The notes beneath the pieces were generated by a model. The model made no database searches and was not told the origin of the DNA. It was given only the letters and a program-made list of their open reading frames with translations. Positions 50,344-57,838 of a stretch of DNA of 64,000 nt are shown here, piece by piece. The DNA is from Ureibacillus acetophenoni (GTDB lineage Bacteria > Bacillota > Bacilli > Bacillales_A > Planococcaceae): NCBI RefSeq assembly GCF_900220965.1, contig NZ_OBQC01000005.1:62001-126000 (forward strand), in the 5' to 3' direction. Each line of letters begins with the position of its first letter. Within the stretch, counting starts at the first letter, position 1. The position numbers and the translations under genes were made by a program.

Positions 50344-50610
50344 ATGAATCAACATTATAGAGAAGAGCTTAGCTTAGTCTTCCAAGCTTTGCTGGGCATA
50401 CTTTTAACGGCTATTTTTGCTCATGTCATGTTTTTAACTCAAAGTGTTTTCCCATGGTATTCTGTTTTTGTCTTTGGGATTATTCTTGCGATCGTCGCTT
50501 ATTTATTGTTTAGGAAAAGGGTTATTCCGTTTATTTCCTTTACAATACTTTTTACATTCGTATACTCAATCGCATACAATTTCGGAGTACTCTTCCCACT
50601 TCATTCTTAA
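50344..50610 (+). CDS. Small three-helix membrane protein, copy 1
   Basis: An 88-residue protein with three hydrophobic segments (about 10-32, 36-55, 60-82). It is a clear paralogue of the 89-residue protein at 51955: HVMFLTQSVFPWYSV and FTFVYSIAYNF recur in both. The start has AAGGGGTGAAAT upstream. It stands alone, followed by a remnant of a GMC oxidoreductase 3' end and a terminator, so it is the surviving first gene of a partly deleted operon copy. Function unknown; a membrane anchor or quinone-side partner of the dehydrogenase is a reasonable guess. Confidence 0.75.
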   Translation: MNQHYREELSLVFQALLGILLTAIFAHVMFLTQSVFPWYSVFVFGIILAIVAYLLFRKRVIPFISFTILFTFVYSIAYNFGVLFPLHS

Positions 50611-50620
50611 GAACTGCCGG

Positions 50621-50663
50621 GAAGGATGACTTGTTAGTACAAGCGAAATAAAATAAATCTAGC
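50621..50663 (+). pseudogene. Remnant of a GMC oxidoreductase 3' end
   Basis: Ten bases after the 88-residue gene the sequence reads CTTGTTAGTACAAGCGAA, 17 of 18 identical to the 3' end of the GMC gene at 54785-54802 (residues LLVQAK before the stop). Flanks also align (GAAGG before, AAATAAA and AGC after). It leads into a terminator similar to the one after the intact GMC gene. This is what remains after loss of the small-subunit and flavoprotein genes. Confidence 0.7.
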
Positions 50664-50668
50664 AAAAT

Positions 50669-50713
50669 GCAAAATAGTGCCTAGAGTGTCTATTACACTC
50701 GGCACTATTTTGC
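50669..50713. terminator. Bidirectional terminator, copy 1
   Basis: GCAAAATAGTGCC ... GAGTGT/ACACTC ... GGCACTATTTTGC, between the 88-residue gene and tatA. It shares AATAGTGC and CACTCGGC.CTATTTT with the terminator at 54830-54869. Confidence 0.85.
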
Positions 50714-50728
50714 TTTCTTCTATTAAAC

Positions 50729-50944
50729 TTAGTTTATATTTGTCGTTTTCTCATTTTTGGATTCTTTTGAATCCTCAATCTTAAAATCATCAGCCACATC
50801 ATCTACAATATTTTTTGTTGAGGATTTGAACTCCCTTAATGTTTCCCCAACTGCCCTTCCTAATTGTGGTAGCTTTTTTGGTCCAAAAATAATTAGAGCA
50901 ATAACCAATATAATAATTAACCCCGATATCCCGATATTTGGCAT
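50729..50944 (-). CDS. tatA: Twin-arginine translocase subunit TatA
   Basis: Pore-forming Tat component, 71 residues. It has a short N-terminus, one membrane helix ([20 protein letters not shown], with the conserved FGPKKLP hinge), an amphipathic helix ([18 protein letters not shown]) and a charged tail. In Gram-positives one TatA can also serve the TatB role. It follows tatC by 36 bases and is divergent from its likely substrate operon. Confidence 0.93.
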   Translation of the reverse strand: MPNIGISGLIIILVIALIIFGPKKLPQLGRAVGETLREFKSSTKNIVDDVADDFKIEDSKESKNEKTTNIN

Positions 50945-50980
50945 TATAATTCCCCCTTAAATTTATATTAAAATGCTTTA

Positions 50981-51736
50981 TTACCCGTTATTTACAACTT
51001 CCTTACTCATCTCTTTTGCACGTTGTCTTTTTATAGACCAACTTGAAACCAAAATACTAAGTTCAAACAATAACAATAAAGGAATGATAATTAAAAAGTC
51101 TGAGATAAAATCAGGTGGTGATATAGAAACACCTACGACAATTAATATGAAATAAGCAACTTTTCTCATCTTACGTAACTTTGTAGGTGTCACAATTCCT
51201 AGGTTTGTTAAAAACAAAATAACTACCGGCAATTCAAAGACAACCCCTATAGGGATCGTTAAATTGAACAACAGAGTGAAATATTGATTAATCCCATATG
51301 TCTCCGTTGCCCCAATGGAAGTATTAATTGAAGATAAAAAATCTAGCATTAGTGGAAATAAGATAAAATAACTAAACCCTAGTCCTATTAAAAATAGTAA
51401 GAAAGAAACTGGTACAAAAAAGATTGTACCTTTTGCTTCATGTTCAGTTAAACCTGGCTTAACAAATAACCAGATTTGAAGTAATGCAATTGGTAACGTA
51501 AACAGAAGGGCTAGTATAAAGGCACACTTCAAGTAAATTAAAATGCCATCAGTATAGCTAAATAAATTCCAATCTACCCCCTGGGCTGATGGTTGCTGTT
51601 TCAATATATTTAATAGTTTTGGCGCATACCAAAAGCCTATTGCAATCGTGAAGACAAAAGTAATAAAGATAATAATTAACCTTTTTCTTAACTCCTCAAG
51701 ATGTTCAATAACGGTTTGCTCTCTTCTTTGCTTCAT
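50981..51736 (-). CDS. tatC: Twin-arginine translocase subunit TatC
   Basis: Receptor for twin-arginine signal peptides, 251 residues with six membrane helices. The N-terminal HLEELRKRLI motif and the loop PGLTEHEAKG are conserved TatC features. It is divergent from the 89-residue gene/small subunit/GMC operon, whose small subunit carries a Tat signal, so this TatAC pair is probably devoted to it. Confidence 0.94.
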   Translation of the reverse strand: MKQRREQTVIEHLEELRKRLIIIFITFVFTIAIGFWYAPKLLNILKQQPSAQGVDWNLFSYTDGILIYLKCAFILALLFTLPIALLQIWLFVKPGLTEHEAKGTIFFVPVSFLLFLIGLGFSYFILFPLMLDFLSSINTSIGATETYGINQYFTLLFNLTIPIGVVFELPVVILFLTNLGIVTPTKLRKMRKVAYFILIVVGVSISPPDFISDFLIIIPLLLLFELSILVSSWSIKRQRAKEMSKEVVNNG

Positions 51737-51892
51737 TTTCTATCACCCGCTTTAAGGAAATAGTATTATCGACACTTAGGAAAAATGAATATATTATATT
51801 CCATTAAATGAATGAAAGCGCTTTTATATTCATACATTGGATACAAATTTACAATTTATTTTTTAATTTTTAAGTCATATATATGTTCATTG

Positions 51893-51919
51893 GTTACTAA
51901 ACTATTAATTAAATTGGAG
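51893..51919 (+). promoter_or_regulatory. Conserved upstream element, copy 2
   Basis: The partner of the block at 50282-50308, 24 of 27 bases identical, ending ATTGGAG, 35 bases before the 89-residue gene. The equal distance from the start codon in both copies supports a shared promoter or leader function. Confidence 0.55.
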
Positions 51920-51954
51920 ATTTCATTTAACTAAAGCGTGAAAGGAGAAATGAA

Positions 51955-52224
51955 GTGACTCAACATGGAAAAGAAGAATTAAGTGCCGTCCTACAAGCTT
52001 TGTCGAGTATTTTTCTATTGGCTATTTTTGCTCATGTCACCTATTTAACGCAAAGTGTATTTCCTTGGTATTCGGTTTTAGGCTTTGGTCTAGGTCTTGC
52101 AATCATTGTGTATCTTTGGTTAGGGAAAAAAAGCATAGTATTTGTTTCCTTTACACTACTTTTCACATTCGTATACTCAATCGCTTACAATTTCGCAGCA
52201 ATCTTCCCACTTGCAACTCACTAG
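51955..52224 (+). CDS. Small three-helix membrane protein, copy 2
   Basis: An 89-residue paralogue of the 50344 gene, with a GTG start after AAAGGAGAAAT. The conserved stretches are FAHVTYLTQSVFPWYSV and FTFVYSIAYNFAAIFPL. It is the first gene of the operon with the Tat-dependent small subunit (45 bases downstream) and the GMC flavoprotein. Gluconate-dehydrogenase complexes usually have a multi-haem cytochrome c subunit; none is present, so this protein may supply the membrane link. That is inference. Confidence 0.75.
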   Translation: MTQHGKEELSAVLQALSSIFLLAIFAHVTYLTQSVFPWYSVLGFGLGLAIIVYLWLGKKSIVFVSFTLLFTFVYSIAYNFAAIFPLATH

Positions 52225-52269
52225 TCGGAGGAATTGTTGTGTTTTTTATTAAACAGAGGGGGGACATGT

Positions 52270-53067
52270 ATGTCTGAAGAACAAAAAAAGGATCCAATCT
52301 TGGAGAAACCTACGAGCAGAAGGGAATTCCTTAAAAATTCTGGTTTAACAGTTGGTGGTCTCGTTCTGGGGGGAGCTTTAGGGGGTACGTTCTTAAGTAA
52401 AACGGAAACGGTAACAAAAGAAGTGGAAGTTGAGGTACCTGTGGAGGTTGAAGTGCCAGTTGCCGGTGAAGAAACTCAACACGAAACGCATGAAACTCAA
52501 GATTATATAGATGCACTACAGTACTTTACTCGTGTTGAGGATTTTCTAGCTTTAAGCGCGGCAACAGAAGTAATTTATCCTGAAGATGAACACGGACCTG
52601 GTGCAATTAAACTCGGAGCACCATTCTTCATCGATAAACAACTAGCGTCTCCTTGGGGAAGAAATGCAGATGATTATATGGTTAGACCATTTAAACCAGG
52701 TGAGTCACCACTTACTAGAAGTGAAATTGTGCTTCAAGGCGTTAGAAAATTAAATGAGGTTAGTCAAGAAAAACATAGTACGGCATTTAACGGTTTAAAC
52801 GAAGAACAACAAATTGCAATTCTACGAGATTTTGAAAGCGGTAGCATTGAAATGGAACTTACTTCGTCTTCATCGTTCTTTGCATTACTTAGACAATTAA
52901 CACTTGAAGGATGTTTCTCTGATCCAGTATATGGTGGGAATAAAAACATGGAAGGCTGGAAGATGAAAGAATTCCCTGGCGCACAGATGAGTTACACACA
53001 TGTTGTGGAATCAAAAGAATTTGTCAAAATAGATCCAATAAGTTTAAGTGCTCATATTAAACATTAG
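52270..53067 (+). CDS. Gluconate 2-dehydrogenase subunit 3-type protein with Tat signal
   Basis: Small (gamma) subunit of a membrane-associated GMC dehydrogenase, 265 residues from MSEEQKKD (52270; GAGGGGGGAC upstream). The Tat signal is TSRREFLKNSGLTVGGLVLG, followed by a Glu/Val-rich linker (VEVEVPVEVEVPV) and the subunit-3 domain (FLALSAATEVIYPEDEHGPGA ... LTLEGCFSDPVYGGNKNMEGW). In this family the small subunit carries the flavoprotein across the membrane in folded form. It is 14 bases upstream of the GMC gene. Confidence 0.9.
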   Translation: MSEEQKKDPILEKPTSRREFLKNSGLTVGGLVLGGALGGTFLSKTETVTKEVEVEVPVEVEVPVAGEETQHETHETQDYIDALQYFTRVEDFLALSAATEVIYPEDEHGPGAIKLGAPFFIDKQLASPWGRNADDYMVRPFKPGESPLTRSEIVLQGVRKLNEVSQEKHSTAFNGLNEEQQIAILRDFESGSIEMELTSSSSFFALLRQLTLEGCFSDPVYGGNKNMEGWKMKEFPGAQMSYTHVVESKEFVKIDPISLSAHIKH

Positions 53068-53081
53068 GGGGAAATGCTTAT

Positions 53082-54824
53082 ATGGTAACTAAATTACCAA
53101 AAGTAGATGTTGTCACAGTAGGCGTTGGATGGATGGGTGGAATTGTTGCAGCTGAACTTACAAAAGCAGGCTTTAACGTAGTAGGCCTTGACAAAGGTAT
53201 GGAAAAGAATCTAAAAGATTATCAACTTACGCACGATGAACTTCGATATCATGTTCGTTCAGAAGGAAATCAAAGTTTAACTCATGAAACATTCACATTA
53301 AGAAATACTCTTGATCAAGAAGCGAATCCTATTCGTCAAAAATCATCTATAGTAATTGGAAATGGTATTGGTGGTGGTGGAAGCCATTGGGCAGCGCAAA
53401 CACACCGTTACTATCCATATGATTTCGAAATTCGTACAAAAACAATTGAAAAATACGGAGAAGGTAAAATTCCTGAAAACATGACAATTCAAGATTGGGG
53501 AATTACTTATGATGAAATGGATCCATATTATGATAAATTCGAAAAGATGGTAGGTGCTTCAGGAGAACCTGACCCTAATTACCCACAACGTTCAAATCCA
53601 TATCCCAATCCTCCACTTAAAAAGAGTGAAGGAATGAAAATGTTTGAAAAAGTAGCCAAACAATTAGGATATAAACCTTTTGTTACGCCAGCTGCCACTG
53701 TTTCACAAACATATACAAATCCTGATGGTGAAACATTAAATGCTTGTCAATACTGTGGTTTTTGTAGCGGTAATTATTGTGAATATGGTGCAAAAGCTGA
53801 TCCTCTTGTAACTGTGATCCCGACTGCTCAAAAAACTGGAAAATTTGAACTTCGATCACATGCAAAAGTAATTCGTGTTTTACATGATGGCAAAAAAGCA
53901 ACAGGGGTTTTATATCAAGATACAAGATCAGGTGAAGAATTCGAGCAGCCAGCAGATCTTGTCGTATTATCAAGTTATGTATTTAATAATGTTCGTTTAT
54001 TACTTTTATCAAATATCGGAAAACCATACGACCCGGTAACTGGCACAGGTGTCATTGGTAAAAACTTTACTGATCACCATGGTTATCCGACTACTATTGG
54101 TTTATTTGATGATAAAAAATTTAATAACTATGCATATACCGGTGCACATGGAATGACAATAACAGATTTTACAGGTGATTTATTTGATCATAGTAATTTA
54201 AACTTCTTACATGGTGCACAAATAGAATTTCGTCACTTTGGTAGTGCTCCAATTGGAAATAATCCGACACCACCAGGTACTCAAATGTGGGGAAGAGAAT
54301 TTAAAAAGAATTCACTGTTTTATTCCAATCGTGATTTATCAATTTTTAGTCAAAAAGCTGCTTTACCATATAAGGATTACTACATTGATTTAGACCCAAA
54401 TTATAAAGATGTAAATGGCGACCCATTAATTCGTATCACATGGGATTATTCAGAAAACGAGCGTGCTCTGACTGAATTTATCCAAGAAAAACATATTGAA
54501 ATTTTAAAAGAAATGGGCGCATCCCATATTATACCGCATCCTTTACCAGACCATTTCAGTGGCTTTTTAAATGGTCAACATAATGGAGGTGGAGCGATTA
54601 TGGGTGCAGACCCTGAAACTAGTGCTGTTAACAGTTATCTTCAAATGTGGGATATGGATAATCTGTTTGTTTGTGGTGCAAGCGCCTTTCCTCATTTTGG
54701 TGTCTCAAATCCAACGACAACAGCAGGTGCCCTCACATACCGCGCTACCGAAGGCATGATCAAATACTTAAAAGAAGGCGGCGGCTTGTTAGTTCAAGCG
54801 AAGAAAGATAAAACTTTAGCTTAA
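53082..54824 (+). CDS. GMC-family flavoprotein dehydrogenase, large subunit
   Basis: FAD-dependent alcohol/sugar dehydrogenase of 580 residues. The FAD-binding start reads VVTVGVGWMGGIVAAELTKAG; the C-terminal GMC region has HNGGGAIMGADP and NPTTTAGALTYRA. It has no signal of its own and should be exported with the small subunit through Tat. CQYCGFCSGNYC (about residue 222) resembles the cysteine cluster that binds a 3Fe-4S centre in FAD-dependent glucose/fructose dehydrogenases. Gluconate, a sugar or another polyol could be the substrate. Confidence 0.88.
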   Translation: MVTKLPKVDVVTVGVGWMGGIVAAELTKAGFNVVGLDKGMEKNLKDYQLTHDELRYHVRSEGNQSLTHETFTLRNTLDQEANPIRQKSSIVIGNGIGGGGSHWAAQTHRYYPYDFEIRTKTIEKYGEGKIPENMTIQDWGITYDEMDPYYDKFEKMVGASGEPDPNYPQRSNPYPNPPLKKSEGMKMFEKVAKQLGYKPFVTPAATVSQTYTNPDGETLNACQYCGFCSGNYCEYGAKADPLVTVIPTAQKTGKFELRSHAKVIRVLHDGKKATGVLYQDTRSGEEFEQPADLVVLSSYVFNNVRLLLLSNIGKPYDPVTGTGVIGKNFTDHHGYPTTIGLFDDKKFNNYAYTGAHGMTITDFTGDLFDHSNLNFLHGAQIEFRHFGSAPIGNNPTPPGTQMWGREFKKNSLFYSNRDLSIFSQKAALPYKDYYIDLDPNYKDVNGDPLIRITWDYSENERALTEFIQEKHIEILKEMGASHIIPHPLPDHFSGFLNGQHNGGGAIMGADPETSAVNSYLQMWDMDNLFVCGASAFPHFGVSNPTTTAGALTYRATEGMIKYLKEGGGLLVQAKKDKTLA

Positions 54825-54829
54825 TGATG

Positions 54830-54869
54830 AATAGTGCTTGAGTGAATGATCACTCGGCGCTATTTTTTT
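54830..54869 (+). terminator. Terminator of the GMC operon, copy 2
   Basis: AATAGTGCTTGAGTG/CACTCGGCGCTATTTTTTT, a few bases past the stop; related to the terminator at 50669-50713. Confidence 0.88.
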
Positions 54870-55063
54870 GTTTTCTTCAAATATGTACAGAGTAAAAAGA
54901 TAAAAATGAGGGCATTAATAACAGTGAACTAACAAATATTTTTTAAATTTTCTTATTATCAGAATTTTACAATTTGTCAATCTTATCTTGAATAAAAAGA
55001 ACTGAGTAATTCGCTAAATTTCCAATAAATTATAGAAAATTAAAATAGTATTCTAATAAATAT

Positions 55064-55092
55064 TTGACCTTCAGTGCTTTAAAGTATAAAAT
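55064..55092 (+). promoter_or_regulatory. Probable promoter of the amino-acid permease gene
   Basis: TTGACC (55064-55069), 17 bases, TAAAAT (55087-55092), about 39 bases before the TTG start. The rest of the 54870-55130 gap is AT-rich and shows no gene or clear repeat. Confidence 0.5.
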
Positions 55093-55130
55093 CGTTTCGT
55101 TACATATTTAAAAAGAATAGGTGTTTTATA

Positions 55131-56513
55131 TTGAGCAATATATTTAGAAAAAAGGACGTTTCACAATTATTAAATGGCAATACTGAAAGACTGCCACAAA
55201 CCTTAGGCGGATTTGATCTAGTAATGCTAGGTGTAGGTGCAATTGTTGGTACAGGGATTTTCATTCTACCTGGAACAGTTGCTGCTACTCATTCAGGACC
55301 TGCCATTGTAATTTCATTTATCATTGCCGCTATTGTTTGTGCCCTTGCAGCGATGTGTTATTCAGAGTTCTCATCTACCATCCCTGTAACCGGTAGTGCT
55401 TACACATATGGTTATATTATTTTTGGCGAAGTCATTGCATGGCTAGTTGGCTGGGCGTTAGTTCTCGAATATGGGCTTGCCTCTGCATCTGTTGCAACGG
55501 GTTGGTCAGCGTATTTTGTTAATATTCTCGAAGGATTGAACATACACATTCCAGAAATGTTTACTGGCCCCTTTGATCCTGCAAACGGTACTTACATTAA
55601 TCTACCTGCAGTAATTATAGTGCTTGCCATTGCCTTTTTATTAACCCGTGGTATCCAAGAGTCTACTAAAATCAATAAAATTATGGTCTTCGTAAAAGTT
55701 GGGGTAATCCTTCTTTTCGTATTAGTAGGTATGTTTTACGTAAAACCTGAGAATTGGCAACCTTTTATGCCGTTTGGTATTGAAGGTATTCTGAGCGGTG
55801 CCGCCTTAGTATTCTTTGCTTTTCTTGGTTTTGATGCAGTATCTTCAGCCGCTGAAGAAGTTAAAAATCCACAAAGAAATATGCCTATAGGAATTATCGG
55901 TTCATTATTTATTTGTACACTCCTTTATGTGTCTGTATCACTTGTTTTAACAGGTATTGTTTCTTATACACAATTAAATGTAACAGACTCAGTAAGCTTT
56001 GCTTTACAAATGGTGAACCAAGATTGGATTTCAGGTATCATTTCTGTTGGTGCAGTCACTGGAATGATGACTGTTATACTAGTAATGATCTTCGGTGGGA
56101 CAAGACTTCTTTATGCCCTTGGCCGAGATGGACTTTTACCTAAAATAATGTCTGATTTAGATCGTAAACATAAGACACCTGTTAAGAATACATGGATATT
56201 TGCAATACTAATTGCATTCTGCGCAGGTTTTATTCCATTAGGTACTTTAGCTGAACTTGTAAATATGGGGACATTAATTGCATTTATCATCGTATCGGTT
56301 GGTGTAATTTTCTTAAGAAAAAATAAAAATATGCCATCTGGCGGTTTTAAAGTGCCTCTATTCCCTATCATTCCAATTCTATCGTTTGGAGCATGTGTTT
56401 TCTTAATTTTACAATTGGCGATTAGTACTTGGATTGCATGTGGAATATGGTTTTTAATCGGTCTCGCACTTTACTTTATGTATGGTAAAAATCACAGTAC
56501 GATGAATAATTAA
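55131..56513 (+). CDS. APC-family amino acid permease
   Basis: Twelve-helix amino-acid transporter of 460 residues, YfnA/CAT-like branch. The start is TTG (MSNIFRKKDVSQLL) after AATAGGTG. The conserved helix 1 motif GVGAIVGTGIFILPG, helix 6 region FFAFLGFDAVSSAAEEVKNPQRNMP and helix 8 stretch GGTRLLYALGRDGLLP are typical. Substrate is not readable; cationic or branched-chain amino acids are usual for this branch. Confidence 0.88.
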   Translation: MSNIFRKKDVSQLLNGNTERLPQTLGGFDLVMLGVGAIVGTGIFILPGTVAATHSGPAIVISFIIAAIVCALAAMCYSEFSSTIPVTGSAYTYGYIIFGEVIAWLVGWALVLEYGLASASVATGWSAYFVNILEGLNIHIPEMFTGPFDPANGTYINLPAVIIVLAIAFLLTRGIQESTKINKIMVFVKVGVILLFVLVGMFYVKPENWQPFMPFGIEGILSGAALVFFAFLGFDAVSSAAEEVKNPQRNMPIGIIGSLFICTLLYVSVSLVLTGIVSYTQLNVTDSVSFALQMVNQDWISGIISVGAVTGMMTVILVMIFGGTRLLYALGRDGLLPKIMSDLDRKHKTPVKNTWIFAILIAFCAGFIPLGTLAELVNMGTLIAFIIVSVGVIFLRKNKNMPSGGFKVPLFPIIPILSFGACVFLILQLAISTWIACGIWFLIGLALYFMYGKNHSTMNN

Positions 56514-56523
56514 ATTACGATAT

Positions 56524-56561
56524 AGCTTCCATTGGTTTTCAAACTAATGGAGGCTTTTTTA
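56524..56561 (+). terminator. Terminator of the permease gene
   Basis: AGCTTCCATT/AATGGAGGCT followed by TTTTTT, just past the stop. Confidence 0.8.
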
Positions 56562-56652
56562 TTTCTATGAATTTAGTTCTCCCTCCTATATTTGATAGTG
56601 ATACAATACTAATTGCAGAAAGATTCAGAATACAAGTATAGGAGCGATTTCA

Positions 56653-57774
56653 ATGGAAAAGAAAAATTTAGAATTAGCTATAAAATTACGTCATGAACTA
56701 CATGCACATCCTGAACTTTCCTATCAAGAGGTGTGGACAAAACAACATTTAATGAATTTCTTAAAAGAACATACGACTAACCTAGATATCGTTGATAAAG
56801 GGAAATATTTTTATGCTGTCTACCGAGCTGGTGAAGGAAAACGAAATGTAGCCTTCCGTGCAGATTTTGATGCACTTCCAATACCTGAAACAATCGATTT
56901 ACCATATGGATCAAAAATTCCCGGAGTTTCCCATAAATGTGGGCATGACGGGCATTCCGCATCACTAGCTGGATTCGCTTTAGAAGTAGACCAAAAGGGA
57001 TCTAAGCATAATGTGTTTTTCTTATTCCAACATGCGGAGGAAACTGGTCAAGGTGCCATTGAAGCTCAAGAAATGATTGATGATGAAAAAATCGATGAAA
57101 TTTTTGGATATCATAATATGTCAGGATTCCCAGCAGGGATGGTAGGTGTGATTGATGGCACTGCCCACTGCGCTTCTCGAGGAATGTCCATTGAAATGGT
57201 TGGTTCACCGTCTCATGCTAGTGAACCAGAGAATGGTAAAAACCCATCATTTGCAATTGCTAAAATTATTGATGCCATTCCACAGTTTACATCATCTGAA
57301 AATAATGAGGGGCTAGTTCTCTGTACAATTATTCAAATTGATGTTGGTTCTGAGAATTACGGGATTCAAGCTCATACAGGAGCACTAAGAATGACAATCC
57401 GTGCGGAAAAAGAAGCAGAGTTAGACCGACTTCAAAAGAATATCGAAGAACTTGCGACAAAACTATGTACTGAACAAGGAATAGAAATAACTTTTAAATA
57501 TAATGATATTTTTCCTGAAACTGCAAACCATAAAGAAAGCTCTGATAAGGTTCGCCAAGTGTGCCAAGATATCGGACTACCTATCTATGAGCTGCCAAAA
57601 GCGTACCGCGCATCTGAAGACTATGGATATTATTTAAAGAAAACAAAAGGCACTTTTTGCTATATAGGAAATGGAGAAAATTATGCTCCTATTCATACGT
57701 ACGAATATGACTTCCGTGATGAAAATATCGAAATCGCAGTTGAACTATTCAAAGGTTTAGTAGGCACTAAATAA
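56653..57774 (+). CDS. M20D-family amidohydrolase
   Basis: Zinc aminoacylase/amidohydrolase of 373 residues. The hallmark HELHAHPELSYQE opens the protein, and metal ligands lie in FRADFDALP, SHKCGHDGHSASLAG, FQHAEETGQGA and GYHNMSG. Family members hydrolyse N-acyl amino acids, hippurate-like compounds or IAA conjugates; the substrate here is unknown. ATAGGAGCG precedes the ATG. The permease upstream (same strand, 140 bases and a terminator away) may supply or export its product. Confidence 0.85.
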   Translation: MEKKNLELAIKLRHELHAHPELSYQEVWTKQHLMNFLKEHTTNLDIVDKGKYFYAVYRAGEGKRNVAFRADFDALPIPETIDLPYGSKIPGVSHKCGHDGHSASLAGFALEVDQKGSKHNVFFLFQHAEETGQGAIEAQEMIDDEKIDEIFGYHNMSGFPAGMVGVIDGTAHCASRGMSIEMVGSPSHASEPENGKNPSFAIAKIIDAIPQFTSSENNEGLVLCTIIQIDVGSENYGIQAHTGALRMTIRAEKEAELDRLQKNIEELATKLCTEQGIEITFKYNDIFPETANHKESSDKVRQVCQDIGLPIYELPKAYRASEDYGYYLKKTKGTFCYIGNGENYAPIHTYEYDFRDENIEIAVELFKGLVGTK

Positions 57775-57838
57775 ATATTCTGTAATAATTACTGGCCCAA
57801 CTCGTCTAATCCTACACGACATAGGAGGCTTGGTTATT

